The notes under the pieces were generated by a model that did no database searches, was not told the DNA's origin, and saw only the letters and a program-made list of their open reading frames with translations. Shown one piece after another: positions 1-7,943 of a DNA stretch of 35,382 nt; positions within the stretch are counted from its first letter, which is position 1, and every line of letters starts with the position of its first letter. The DNA comes from Sedimentisphaerales bacterium. GTDB taxonomy: Bacteria; Planctomycetota; Phycisphaerae; Sedimentisphaerales; SG8-4. The position numbers and the translations under genes were made by a program. The DNA is taken from the NCBI GenBank assembly GCA_016928975.1, contig JAFGJR010000334.1, positions 1-35,382 on the forward strand, in the 5' to 3' direction.

Positions 1-2
1 CA

Positions 3-50
3 GGTTCCGACCCGCGTTTCTGGGACAATACCGAGGATCAGGTCGGCTGA
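3..50 (+). CDS. possible C-terminal end of a truncated CDS
   Basis: The third frame is open from the window edge to a TGA at 48-50 and encodes 15 residues (GSDPRFWDNTEDQVG). The composition is protein-like and intergenic-type sequence starts directly after it, so this may be the tail of a gene that begins outside the window. No family can be recognised from 15 residues, and chance is a real alternative. Confidence 0.3.
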   Translation, partial: GSDPRFWDNTEDQVG

Positions 51-513
51 CCCGGACTTTTGGCGGGTGCGTCAAACAAAGCCAATTTGCAGCGAGCAGG
101 CCGGAGGCTGGAGGCGGTAGGCAGGAGGCAACGATGGCCGTGGTGCGAAACAAAGCCAATCGCCAGGATGGTCATCAGATCGTAACATCTGCTCAAGCAA
201 AGGCTTATGACGATTTCGTTCCATTAGGCGCTCATGCAAGACGAAGCCAATCCACCCTGCCAGGGGTATGGCGACCTCTGCCCATCTTGCCCATTTCCAC
301 TATGTACCCGGTAGGTGGTATTGCCATTTAACGCGGCTGCCGAGACGATACTGCGCGTGGTCCCTCCTGCGGTCCGCTTTCTCACTCCCGTACCTTCCAT
401 CCTCCGCCCCCTGCCTGCTGTGCGGCGAAGGGGAGCATTTTCGTGTAAGCGAAGCTCGCTCTTCGTTGTTACAATCACGTCCTGAAGATTCGGATTGTCC
501 AGGAGGTACGGCA
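51..513. other. intergenic region with short repeats, upstream of the first propeller gene
   Basis: No convincing gene is seen. The 13-mer AAACAAAGCCAAT occurs at 74-86 and again at 148-160, with a degenerate third copy (ACGAAGCCAATCC) near 240. A TACAAT hexamer at 470-475 could be a -10 box, but I find no good -35 partner. AGGAGG at 501-506 is the ribosome-binding site of the following gene. Several short frames are open on both strands here and look like chance. Confidence 0.5.
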
Positions 514-1581
514 ATGAGTGTGGTTTCGGTCACGTTTTTGGCGATACTGAGTTTCGGCGTCGTCCGGGATGTTGCCCCGGACAGATCGGGGGGTCAACAG
601 AGCGCGCCGGTGTCGGCGCCGATGCCACGCGAGGCCATCAATCTGAAGGCCATTCCATATAAGATCGTCTATGAAACGTACCGGCCGACCGACGGGAAGG
701 AGAACTGGGAGCTGTTCCTGATGAACGCGGACGGCTCGGAGGCCAGGAACCTCACGAACACGCCGGACATCGACGAAATGTACCCACACGTGTCGCCCGA
801 CGGCACCAAGATTTGCTTCTCCGCCGATGAGATGGAGATAAGGGACAGAGTCCGCAACGTGTACTACATGAACATCGACGGCAACGGTCGGGTGCGTGTC
901 GCGACCAACGCCCGCGAGCCCTGCTGGTGCCCCGACAGCAAAGGCATCGCTTACCTCAAGGGCGAGTACACACGCTATACCACGCGCGAGTACGCGACGG
1001 CCGAGCTGATGTTCTATCACCTGGAAGGGGATTGGCACACCTCTCACCGCAACAAGGAGCTACAGCACCTCTATGCCATCTGCTGGTCGCCGGACAGCAA
1101 ATGGTTCCTGGCCGCCGTTCACGGGGGCATGGGCTACAGCGACACGATTCTCGCCTTTGACGCCTACGGCACGAGAGTCTTCGATCTGGCGAAGTGGGGC
1201 GTCAAGGGATGCAGGCCGGACCTCAACTCAGGCGGCGCGAAAATGGTCTGGGGCGAGACGGACTGGAACCTGCGCATCGGTGACGTGGACCTGGCGTCCA
1301 CGGAACCGAAGGTCACCAACACGCGCGACATCCTGCGCTGTGCCCGGAACTGCAAAGTGTACCACGTGGATATCTCACCTGACAGCAAGTATATCACTTT
1401 CAGTTACGGCCCGTTCAGCGGAGGCCAGCAGGTGGGAGGAATGGCGGAGGGCTGGAATATCTGCGTGGGCGACCTGAACGGCAACTGGGTGCAGATCACC
1501 AACGACGGCCTGCACAACAAGGAGCCCGACTGGGTGCCTTTGAAGGCACTCGCGGAACGCGGAATGTGGCGCGTGAGGTGA
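514..1581 (+). CDS. TolB-like (WD40/PD40-type) beta-propeller protein, copy 1
   Basis: This is a 355-residue protein built of TolB/PD40-like propeller blades. The hallmark SPDGTK/SPDSK turns recur at about 50-residue spacing (YPHVSPDGTKICF, CWSPDSKWF, ISPDSKYITFSYG), together with NADGSEARNLT. The frame is open further upstream, but ATG 514 is chosen because AGGAGG lies 7 bases before it. The N-terminus is hydrophobic and may be a weak signal sequence, so an envelope location is likely but unproven. It is a close paralogue of the next gene: both share the block from IPYKIVYE through NADGS to YPHVSPDGT, the CxPD/CSPDG blades and the ending NKEPDWVP. Proteins of this type usually bind proteins or carbohydrate; no catalytic motif is seen. 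The substrate is unknown. Confidence 0.85.
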   Translation: MSVVSVTFLAILSFGVVRDVAPDRSGGQQSAPVSAPMPREAINLKAIPYKIVYETYRPTDGKENWELFLMNADGSEARNLTNTPDIDEMYPHVSPDGTKICFSADEMEIRDRVRNVYYMNIDGNGRVRVATNAREPCWCPDSKGIAYLKGEYTRYTTREYATAELMFYHLEGDWHTSHRNKELQHLYAICWSPDSKWFLAAVHGGMGYSDTILAFDAYGTRVFDLAKWGVKGCRPDLNSGGAKMVWGETDWNLRIGDVDLASTEPKVTNTRDILRCARNCKVYHVDISPDSKYITFSYGPFSGGQQVGGMAEGWNICVGDLNGNWVQITNDGLHNKEPDWVPLKALAERGMWRVR

Positions 1582-1644
1582 GCCCTGCCGTCGGCAACAG
1601 TCACGCCAGGCTCCACCCGCGGCGGCCCTGTCGGCGCTTGGGTC

Positions 1645-1673
1645 TTGACGCTCCCGCCGGGCCTGGAGACAAT
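1645..1673 (+). promoter_or_regulatory. candidate sigma70-type promoter before propeller copy 2
   Basis: TTGACG at 1645-1650 (5 of 6 to the -35 consensus) is followed after exactly 17 bases by GACAAT at 1668-1673 (4 of 6 to the -10). It lies in the 171-base gap between the two propeller genes and would start RNA near 1680. This is consensus matching only; the sigma factor preferences of the host are unknown. Confidence 0.3.
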
Positions 1674-1752
1674 ACGCAACATGTGGGAACTCGTCGGGCG
1701 ACGATGTCACGACGGATGAGCCTGCGTCCTTTGGCACATGAGGAGACAAAGC

Positions 1753-2802
1753 ATGGCGATGCGATTCTGTGTGCGACCACTCTGGAGGCCCGTGTCTGCT
1801 GTCGCTCTTTCCCTGTTGCTCCTGCCCATCGCGAGCAGCAGGGCCGCTGAAGAGGAGAACCTTCGTCCCGGCACGGATATCGACACGAAGAGCATCCCGT
1901 ACAAGATCGTCTATGAGTCCCTCCGGGAGGCTGAGGGCGGCCAGAACTGGGAGCTCATCTTGATCAACGCCGATGGCTCCGATCCCGTGAATCTCACGAA
2001 GACCGCCAACGTCAACGAGATCTATCCGCACGTCTCGCCGGATGGAACGAGAATCTGTTTCGAGGGCGAGGAAGGCACGGGCAACGCGAAAGTCCGAAGT
2101 GTCTGCTGTATGAATGTCGATGGAACCCACCGCGTGAAGGTCGCCCACAATGCCCGCCAGGCCTGCTGGAGCCCGGACGGCCGGAAGATCGCGTTCCTCA
2201 AGGCGGAATTCGACCGTTACACAATCCAGGACTACGCCACCAAGGGCGTCTACTTCTACGACGTCAAGAGCGGCAGGACCACAGAGCACTCCAACTGTGC
2301 GAAGCTCTATCACCTGTACAATCTCTGCTGGTCGCCGGACGGCAAGTGGTTCGCCGCCACCGTGCACGGCGGCATGAGTTTCAAGCACGCGGACCTCGCG
2401 TTCCCGGCCGATGGGCCGGAGGTCTATGACCTTACGCCGTTTCGAGTCACCGGGTGCCGGCCGGACTTCAGCCCGGATGGCAAGAAGATCACCTGGGGCG
2501 CGACGGACTGGGACCTGTGCGTAGGATCTATTGATTGCAGCTCCGGAAAGCCGGTAGTCACGGACGTGCGCACCGTCGTCAAGTGCGACAAAGAGCACGA
2601 GGTCTACCATAGTGACTTCTCGCCGGACGGCCGCTACATCGCCTTCAGCTACGGGCCGGAGGCCAACGAGATGGGCGGCGGCGAGGCGCCGGGCTGGAAC
2701 ATCTGCATCGGCGATCTGACGGGCAAGTGGGTGCAAGTCACCACCGACGGGAACCACAACAAGGAGCCGGATTGGGTGCCCATCGGCACGGCCAAGCCTT
2801 GA
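1753..2802 (+). CDS. TolB-like beta-propeller protein, copy 2, secreted
   Basis: This 349-residue paralogue of the preceding gene has the same repeated PD40-type blades (YPHVSPDGTRICF, CWSPDGKWFAATVHGG, FSPDGKKITWG, FSPDGRYIAFSYG). ATG 1753 is preferred over the in-frame ATG 1738 because AGGAG at 1741-1745 then sits 7 bases upstream. It also gives a clean signal peptide: a basic start, a hydrophobic core SAVALSLLLLPIA and a likely cleavage after ASSRA. The mature protein should therefore be outside the cytoplasm. The gene follows copy 1 after a 171-base gap and precedes the FGE-domain lipoprotein by 27 bases, which suggests a co-expressed envelope set. Copy 1 and copy 2 look like a tandem duplication. 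The binding partner is unknown. Confidence 0.87.
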   Translation: MAMRFCVRPLWRPVSAVALSLLLLPIASSRAAEEENLRPGTDIDTKSIPYKIVYESLREAEGGQNWELILINADGSDPVNLTKTANVNEIYPHVSPDGTRICFEGEEGTGNAKVRSVCCMNVDGTHRVKVAHNARQACWSPDGRKIAFLKAEFDRYTIQDYATKGVYFYDVKSGRTTEHSNCAKLYHLYNLCWSPDGKWFAATVHGGMSFKHADLAFPADGPEVYDLTPFRVTGCRPDFSPDGKKITWGATDWDLCVGSIDCSSGKPVVTDVRTVVKCDKEHEVYHSDFSPDGRYIAFSYGPEANEMGGGEAPGWNICIGDLTGKWVQVTTDGNHNKEPDWVPIGTAKP

Positions 2803-2829
2803 TCCTCGGCCTACCGGGAGCAACTGGCG

Positions 2830-4746
2830 ATGAATAGGAGCATTCCCCTGCTGAAGACCGTGGGCATTCAATTGCTGGTGGCACTGGCGATCCTGCCGGG
2901 CTGCCAGCGGGACGGACAGGCCACGCCGACACCCGATGTCCAGGTGACAAAAAGCGGCATCGAGATGATCGTCATTGCGGGCGGCTCGTTTGACATGGGC
3001 AGCCAAGGCGTTTCGCCCGACGAGATGCCGGTGCACAAGGTGTCGGTCAGCTCCTTCTGGATGGACCGCTACGAGGTGGTCCAGGAGGAGTTCAGGAAGT
3101 ACCAGCTTCCCGATCCATCCCATTTCAAGGGGCCGAAGCAGCCTCTGGACCAGATCAACTGGACGGATGCGGCCGTGTACTGTAACGAGCGTTCGAAGGC
3201 CGAGGGGCTCGATCCGTGCTATGACGAGAGGACGTGGGAGTGCGACTTCAACGCGAGCGGGTATCGGCTGCCCACGGAGGCCGAATGGGAGTACGCCTGC
3301 CGGGCGGGTGGCGGCACGGAGTACAACTTCGGCAACAGTCCGGCATTGCTGAAGGACCACGCATGGTACGCACAGAACGCGGGTGGCGCCACACACCTGG
3401 TCGGCCAGAAGAAGCCGAATGCCTGGGGCCTGTACGACATGCACGGCAACGTCGCCGAGTGGTGCAATGACCGCTACTCGCCGAGCTACTATCAGCAGAG
3501 CCCCGACCGGGACCCCCGGGGGCCTGCCGAAGGAAAAGAGCGGGTCCTTCGAGGCGGCGCATGGAATTCCAGTGCGGAGAGCTGCCGGTCCGCATATCGT
3601 GCCAGCGATCCGTCGATCGACGACACGTGTCTGGCTAATGATGCCATTGGGTTTCGCTGTGTAAGGAACGCACCCGCGCTCAGTAGCATGGGCGTCTCGC
3701 CCATGAGCAGGCGGCAAGTAACATGGGTGTCCCGCCCATGGATTCAAGATCACGGGCAGGATGCCCGTGCTACGACAGGAGGTGGAGCCATGGAGTCTGA
3801 ACCGAGACCACAGACGGGATTCGTGTATCATGACATCTACCTGGAGCACAAGACCACGCCCGGCCATCCCGAGTCGCCGCGACGGCTTACGGCGATTGTC
3901 GAGAAGCTCAAAGCCGACGGCGTGTACGCAAAGCTGAAGGTTCTCACGCCCGAGCCGGCATCCCTGGACTGGATTCAGACCATCCACGCGCCCACCTACG
4001 TGGAGCGAGCCAGAACCAGTTGCGAACAAGGCGACGAGTATCTGGATTCACTCGACGTCCCCATCTCCCGCAGGTCTTACGAGGCGGCGGTAATGGCCGC
4101 CGGCGGCGTGCTCCGAGCAGTGGACGCGGTCATGCAGGGCGAGGTCCGAAACGCCTTTTGTGCCATCCGCCCGCCGGGCCATCATGCGATGCGCGACCTG
4201 GCGATGGGGTTCTGTGTCTTCAACAATGTGGCCATCGGCACGAAGTACGTCCAGCAGAAGTACAGACTGTCCAAGGTGCTGATCGTGGACTGGGACGTCC
4301 ATCACGGCAACGGCACGCAGGCCGCGTTCTACGAGGATCCGAGCGTGCTGTACTTCGGCGTGCACCAGTACCCTTTCTATCCCGGCTCGGGCACCGAAGC
4401 CGAGAAAGGACGCGGCAAGGGGCTCAACTATACGATCAATGTGCCTTTGCCCGCGGGGTCGGGCGACAGCGACTTCCTCAACGCGTTCGAGCAGAAGCTA
4501 CGTCCGGCGGCACTCCATTTCTCGCCTGAATTCGTCTTCGTCTCAGCGGGCTTCGACGCTCATGAGAACGATACGCTCGGTGGCATGAGAGTCACCACGG
4601 AAGGATACGGCAAGCTCAGCCGCACCGTCAAAGAGATCGCCGATCAATGCTGCAAGGGCCGCCTCGTGTCCGTGCTGGAGGGCGGTTACGGACTCGATGG
4701 GCTGGCGGCGTCGGTGGAGGCGCACGTCCGCGTCCTGATGGACTGA
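2830..4746 (+). CDS. FGE-sulfatase-domain lipoprotein, read through in frame into an HDAC-family domain
   Basis: One uninterrupted 638-residue frame holds two unrelated domains. Residues 1-25 form a lipoprotein signal (hydrophobic stretch then LPGC, lipid Cys25). Residues about 41-276 form a formylglycine-generating-enzyme/SUMF1-like domain (GGSFDMGS, YRLPTEAEWEYACRAG, GLYDMHGNVAEWC, RVLRGGAWNSS, GFRCVRNA). The close cysteine pair that sulfatase-activating FGEs use is not visible in the RGGAW region, so sulfatase activation is doubtful and a structural or other role is likelier. The FGE domain ends near 3665, where a palindromic repeat (3683-3773) begins. The repeat has no stop in this frame, so the frame runs on into the HDAC gene at 3790. 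GGGAG lies 9 bases before ATG 2830. I think two separate proteins are made at least in part, because a lipoprotein signal would otherwise export the deacetylase. Confidence 0.8.
   Translation: MNRSIPLLKTVGIQLLVALAILPGCQRDGQATPTPDVQVTKSGIEMIVIAGGSFDMGSQGVSPDEMPVHKVSVSSFWMDRYEVVQEEFRKYQLPDPSHFKGPKQPLDQINWTDAAVYCNERSKAEGLDPCYDERTWECDFNASGYRLPTEAEWEYACRAGGGTEYNFGNSPALLKDHAWYAQNAGGATHLVGQKKPNAWGLYDMHGNVAEWCNDRYSPSYYQQSPDRDPRGPAEGKERVLRGGAWNSSAESCRSAYRASDPSIDDTCLANDAIGFRCVRNAPALSSMGVSPMSRRQVTWVSRPWIQDHGQDARATTGGGAMESEPRPQTGFVYHDIYLEHKTTPGHPESPRRLTAIVEKLKADGVYAKLKVLTPEPASLDWIQTIHAPTYVERARTSCEQGDEYLDSLDVPISRRSYEAAVMAAGGVLRAVDAVMQGEVRNAFCAIRPPGHHAMRDLAMGFCVFNNVAIGTKYVQQKYRLSKVLIVDWDVHHGNGTQAAFYEDPSVLYFGVHQYPFYPGSGTEAEKGRGKGLNYTINVPLPAGSGDSDFLNAFEQKLRPAALHFSPEFVFVSAGFDAHENDTLGGMRVTTEGYGKLSRTVKEIADQCCKGRLVSVLEGGYGLDGLAASVEAHVRVLMD
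3683..3773. repeat. REP-like palindromic repeat (about 91 bp) at the FGE/HDAC junction
   Basis: The ends are inverted repeats: GTAGCATGGGC at 3683-3693 against GCCCGTGCTAC at 3763-3773 (10 of 11 pair). Three hairpins lie inside: CATGGGCG/CGCCCATG (3687-3694/3698-3705), CATGGG/CCCATG (3722-3727/3735-3740) and CACGGGCA/TGCCCGTG (3751-3758/3762-3769). From memory, sequences translating as HGQDARAT or TGILPV are frequent dispersed intergenic repeats in planctomycetes and relatives. The shape fits REP/BIME elements moved in trans by a REP-associated transposase, but no such transposase gene is in the window. Confidence 0.8.
3790..4746 (+). CDS. histone deacetylase family (class II-like, acetylpolyamine/protein deacetylase) protein
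   Basis: This is the independent start for the HDAC domain. AGGAGGTG at 3777-3784 lies 5 bases before ATG 3790, and the resulting 318 residues match the normal length of bacterial HDAC-family enzymes. The active site is complete: RPPGHH with the tandem His131-His132, zinc ligands Asp169 and His171 in DWDVHHGNGT, Asp256 in SAGFDAHEND, and Tyr300 in LEGGY. These enzymes remove acetyl groups from lysine side chains, polyamines or small amides in the cytoplasm; the substrate cannot be read from sequence. The upstream FGE frame enters this gene without a stop because of the palindromic repeat, so a fused product is possible too. An MBOAT acyltransferase gene follows after 11 bases. Confidence 0.9.
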   Translation: MESEPRPQTGFVYHDIYLEHKTTPGHPESPRRLTAIVEKLKADGVYAKLKVLTPEPASLDWIQTIHAPTYVERARTSCEQGDEYLDSLDVPISRRSYEAAVMAAGGVLRAVDAVMQGEVRNAFCAIRPPGHHAMRDLAMGFCVFNNVAIGTKYVQQKYRLSKVLIVDWDVHHGNGTQAAFYEDPSVLYFGVHQYPFYPGSGTEAEKGRGKGLNYTINVPLPAGSGDSDFLNAFEQKLRPAALHFSPEFVFVSAGFDAHENDTLGGMRVTTEGYGKLSRTVKEIADQCCKGRLVSVLEGGYGLDGLAASVEAHVRVLMD

Positions 4747-4757
4747 AAAACATCCGC

Positions 4758-6134
4758 ATGCTATTCCAGACCCTGCCATTCTTCGTGTTCTTTGCGGTTG
4801 TCTATCCGATCTATCTGCTCGTCAAGGGGACACGGCTGCGGCTGGCGTGGATGCTGGTGACCTCGTACGCCTTCTACGCGTGGCTCGACTGGAGATATCT
4901 GATTCCGCTGGTCTACGCGACCGTCGTGGACTACCTCGTGACCGGCCGGATGGTCAAGAGCCGCCGGCCGCGAGCGTGGCTGGCCGTGAGCATCGCCAGT
5001 GACCTGAGCGTGCTCGCCTTCTTCAAGTACGCCGGCTTCATCGCCGACAACGTCAACGTCCTGCTGCGGTCGCTGGGAAGCTCTTATGCCATCGGGCCGG
5101 TGGGTTTCTTGCTGCCTGCCGGTTTGTCTTTCTACCTCCTGCAATCCATCGGCTACACCGTCGACGTCTATCGAGGCCATGCGCAGCGGGAGAGCAACCT
5201 CCTGGCATATGCGACGTTCGTATCGTTCTTCCCGCGCCTGCTGGCCGGACCAATTGAAAGAGCGAATCATCTGCTGCCGCAGTTGCACAATGATGCCCGC
5301 GTGACCTTGCGGGACTTCACGGACGGCCTGTCGATCTTCGTCGTGGGATATTTCAAGAAGGTCGCCCTGGCCGACTACCTAGCGATGTACGTCGCCAAGG
5401 TGTACGGCTCACCGAGTGAGTTCCAGGCCCCCGCCTTGCTGCTCGCGACCTTCCTGTTCGCCTGGCAGATCTACTTCGATTTCAGCGGGTACACGGACAT
5501 GGCGCGCGGCATCGCGAGGATGATGGGCATCCGCCTGATGCGGAACTTCGACAATCCGTATCTGGCCGTGAGCATGGGCGATTTCTGGAAGCGATGGCAC
5601 ATCAGCCTGTCCTCGTGGTTCCGCGACTACGTCTATATTCCTCTGGGCGGCAACCGCAAGGGCAAATTCGCCACGTACAGGAATGTGTTTGTGGCGATGG
5701 TCCTTTCCGGACTGTGGCACGGGGCTGCTTGGACCTTTGTCCTCTGGGGCGTCATCCATGCCCTGGGCAACTTCGCCACGCGAGAGATGGAGCGACGCAG
5801 TTTCTACACGCGCAGTCTTCCGACCGTCGTCAAGCGATTGTTCGTGTTCGCGCTGGTGACGTTTGCGTGGGTCTTCTTCCGGGCCCACAGCATCGGTGAC
5901 GCAGGGACGATCCTCTCGCGGATATTCACCTCGGGCTCGGCGGATCCTGCCGTCCCTGTTTGGGCACTGGCGATGATTGCCGCGGTGTGGTGCTACCAGT
6001 GGCTCTTTGAGTCCCGGCTTCGATGGCTCCTCGAACTCGCGGTCGTGCGCGTAGGGCTGGTGATTTCCATGCTGGCCTATATGATCCTCACGGTACGAGC
6101 GGAAGGGCAGCCGTTCATCTATATGCAGTTCTGA
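4758..6134 (+). CDS. MBOAT-family membrane O-acyltransferase (AlgI-like)
   Basis: The 458-residue polytopic membrane protein belongs to the MBOAT family. It has the conserved block RWHISLSSWFRDYVYIPLGG with GNRKG directly after it, and the invariant His321 in LSGLWHGAAWTF. It starts MLFQTLPFFVFF, as AlgI/PatA/DltB-type proteins do; the in-frame extension upstream of ATG 4758 is basic, unlike the family, and overlaps the HDAC gene. In this family the protein passes acyl groups, usually acetyl, across the membrane to an extracytoplasmic polymer. The SGNH protein encoded 10 bases downstream is the expected partner that completes transfer. No strong ribosome-binding site is visible, so translation may be coupled to the HDAC gene ending 11 bases upstream. 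The acceptor polymer is unknown; no polysaccharide synthase is in the window. Confidence 0.92.
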   Translation: MLFQTLPFFVFFAVVYPIYLLVKGTRLRLAWMLVTSYAFYAWLDWRYLIPLVYATVVDYLVTGRMVKSRRPRAWLAVSIASDLSVLAFFKYAGFIADNVNVLLRSLGSSYAIGPVGFLLPAGLSFYLLQSIGYTVDVYRGHAQRESNLLAYATFVSFFPRLLAGPIERANHLLPQLHNDARVTLRDFTDGLSIFVVGYFKKVALADYLAMYVAKVYGSPSEFQAPALLLATFLFAWQIYFDFSGYTDMARGIARMMGIRLMRNFDNPYLAVSMGDFWKRWHISLSSWFRDYVYIPLGGNRKGKFATYRNVFVAMVLSGLWHGAAWTFVLWGVIHALGNFATREMERRSFYTRSLPTVVKRLFVFALVTFAWVFFRAHSIGDAGTILSRIFTSGSADPAVPVWALAMIAAVWCYQWLFESRLRWLLELAVVRVGLVISMLAYMILTVRAEGQPFIYMQF

Positions 6135-6144
6135 GTCAGTACGA

Positions 6145-7269
6145 ATGAAAGAGAACATACGTCAAGCGAACTCGTTGGACCCCGGCGATGTTGCCGCCTT
6201 TGACTGCTCGCACTATGTGCGGCTGTCAGGCCGTCAGTGGCTCATCGTGGCGGCTGCGGCCCTGGCGTTGATCGGGCTGGCGCCGAGGATCTGGGATCGC
6301 ATCGACGGGTTCAATCCCGGCGACGACTATCGCGTCCCGTACGAGTTGAGCAATGACTACTGGCTATACCACCGCTGTTGCCATCGCGAGTGTGAGCCAG
6401 GCAAGATCCCGGTCGTCGGGGATTCTGTCGTCTGGGGACACTACGTGGAACCCAACCAGACGCTTTCGCACTATCTGAATGAGCTTGCGGGGGATAGCCG
6501 GTTCGTCAACCTCGGCGCCGACGGCACACATCCGGCGGCCCTGCTGGGCCTTCTCAAACACTACGCCGGTGACCTTCGGGGGCGCACCGTCCTTCTCCAC
6601 CTGAATCCGCTGTGGATGAGCTCCGCCAAGCACGATCTGCAAACGACAAAGGAGTTCCGTTTCAACCACCCGGAACTGGTCCCGCAGTTCAGTCCGAAGA
6701 TCCCCTGCTACAAAGCCCCACTGTCCGCCCGGATTCGCATTGCGATACGGCGGGAGCTGCCGTTCGCGAGCTGGGTCTCGCACATGCGAGCGGCATACTT
6801 CGAGAACATGGACCCGGCGGCATGGACCCTTGCACGTCCATATGATTGTCCGGTGATGGCGATGACCCGCAAGCTCCCTGAGCCGCGAGCGCCGCAGCGC
6901 CCGCCGCAAATTCAGAAGGAGCCTCGGAAGCAGGACATGGCATGGGTGGACCTCGAAGGCTCCCTGCAATGGCAATTCTTCCGCAAGGCGATTCGACTCT
7001 TGCAGGAACGAGGCAACCACGTGTTCGTGCTCGTGGGTCCATTCAACGAGCACATGCTCACAGACCAGAACAAGCTTGTCTACAATAAGCTCAAGGACGG
7101 CATCGAAGCCTGGATGCAGGAGAACCGTGTCCCCTATCTCCTCCCGTCCGTCCTGCCACCCGAGTGCTACGTCGACGCCAGCCATCCCCCGGCCGAGGGG
7201 TACGCGCTGCTGGCCAGGACATTGATGGAGAGCCCCTCCTTCAAGAATCTGATGCCAGAGCGAGAATGA
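6145..7269 (+). CDS. membrane-anchored SGNH/GDSL-type acyltransferase or esterase, MBOAT partner
   Basis: The 374-residue protein has a cytoplasmic N-terminus, one membrane segment at about residues 33-47 (LIVAAAALALIGLA) and an external SGNH fold. The nucleophile is Ser94 in VVGDSVVWG. The catalytic Asp344 and His347 lie in VDASHPPAEGY, the usual DxxH near the C-terminus. In known systems (AlgJ/AlgX, PatB, the SGNH partners of DltB-like proteins) such a protein receives the acyl group from the MBOAT protein and puts it on a polymer. The 10-base spacing to the MBOAT gene supports that pairing. Plain esterase activity is the alternative. The stop overlaps the next small ORF in an ATGA. Confidence 0.85.
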   Translation: MKENIRQANSLDPGDVAAFDCSHYVRLSGRQWLIVAAAALALIGLAPRIWDRIDGFNPGDDYRVPYELSNDYWLYHRCCHRECEPGKIPVVGDSVVWGHYVEPNQTLSHYLNELAGDSRFVNLGADGTHPAALLGLLKHYAGDLRGRTVLLHLNPLWMSSAKHDLQTTKEFRFNHPELVPQFSPKIPCYKAPLSARIRIAIRRELPFASWVSHMRAAYFENMDPAAWTLARPYDCPVMAMTRKLPEPRAPQRPPQIQKEPRKQDMAWVDLEGSLQWQFFRKAIRLLQERGNHVFVLVGPFNEHMLTDQNKLVYNKLKDGIEAWMQENRVPYLLPSVLPPECYVDASHPPAEGYALLARTLMESPSFKNLMPERE

Positions 7270-7481
7270 TGCCGCGACAATTCAATCAGCCCGATGTCGC
7301 ATTCCGGCTGGTGCTCGCCTCGGTCTATCTCGCCACAGCACCCATCGGGGCCGCGAGTGCCACGAGGCACCCGGCTGCGCGGGAACGTCCACGACTGCTG
7401 GGCTCTCGCGAGCATCCACAGCGATTGGCACAAGACAGGGCAGGAGCGTGCGAGCGTGCGGCGAGAGTCGCACGCAACTGA
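7266..7481 (+). CDS. small ORF coupled to the SGNH gene, possibly a frameshifted remnant
   Basis: ATG 7266 overlaps the preceding stop as ATGATG, a classic coupling arrangement. The first 30 or so residues resemble a signal peptide (LVLASVYLATAPIGAASA). After that the 71-residue product becomes rich in Arg, Ala and Glu with no recognisable fold. It may be a broken gene whose original frame has shifted, or a chance extension. No function is assigned. Confidence 0.35.
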   Translation: MMPRQFNQPDVAFRLVLASVYLATAPIGAASATRHPAARERPRLLGSREHPQRLAQDRAGACERAARVARN

Positions 7482-7593
7482 GGAGTTGACAGCGGATTCC
7501 CGAGCAGGCTCTCGCCCGTCAGGGGGGATTACTCATGGATGTCGAACAAATGCTGTTGGCTCGGCGGATTCTTCTTGCAGCAGCCGTCCCAAT

Positions 7594-7797
7594 CTATTGA
7601 GGGACGACGTTGGTCGCGCACGGCCCCTTGCGCCCCTGACCGATCTCGAAATCGACCTTCTGACCCTCGCGCAACGTGGTCCGGCCTGCCCCCTTGATCT
7701 CGGAGTGATGCACGAACAGATCCTCTCCTCCATCGTCAGGAGTAATGAACCCGTAGCCCTTCTGATCATTGAACCACTTGACTGTGCCCGTACTCAC
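7594..7797 (-). CDS. cold-shock domain protein (CspA family)
   Basis: The 67-residue single cold-shock domain binds single-stranded RNA and DNA and acts as an RNA chaperone in the cytoplasm. Both RNA-binding motifs are present: RNP1-like KGYGFI and RNP2-like DLFVHH. The family start TGTVKWFN follows immediately. The frame is open further upstream, but GTG 7797 is preferred: it gives the usual length and has AAGGAG 9 bases upstream. It faces away from the plus-strand MBOAT cluster and lies 146 bases beyond the last gene of the long minus-strand operon. It most likely has its own transcript. Confidence 0.95.
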   Translation of the reverse strand: MSTGTVKWFNDQKGYGFITPDDGGEDLFVHHSEIKGAGRTTLREGQKVDFEIGQGRKGPCATNVVPQ

Positions 7798-7849
7798 CGT
7801 TTGTGTCTCCTTAACTGACCTACTCGACTGTATGCAACTCTTCCCGGCC

Positions 7850-7878
7850 ATCTAACCGAAGGGGATGGCAAAGGTCAA
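7850..7878 (-). promoter_or_regulatory. candidate promoter of the cold-shock gene
   Basis: Read on the minus strand, TTGACC (7878-7873) is followed after 17 bases by TTAGAT (7855-7850). The first box is good and the second is weak (3 of 6). It would give a leader of about 45 bases. An AT-rich stretch slightly upstream (TATGATAAT, 7899-7891) may be an alternative -10 region. Confidence 0.3.
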
Positions 7879-7943
7879 GCAAAATCCGCTATTATCATAG
7901 CATTTTACAGGTGTACAGCGCGGAAATTCAACAGAATAAATGC

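Noticed and set aside
2830..3680. FGE domain as a true sulfatase-activating enzyme
   Set aside because: The close cysteine pair of activating FGEs is not seen and no sulfatase gene is nearby.
1375..4029. Very long open frame on the minus strand opposite the propeller and FGE genes
   Set aside because: It is antisense to three well-supported genes, has His/Val/Arg-rich shadow composition and no domain; high GC makes such frames common.
7294..7818. 174-codon plus-strand frame across the cold-shock gene
   Set aside because: It is antisense to a clear cold-shock domain and shows no protein-like pattern.
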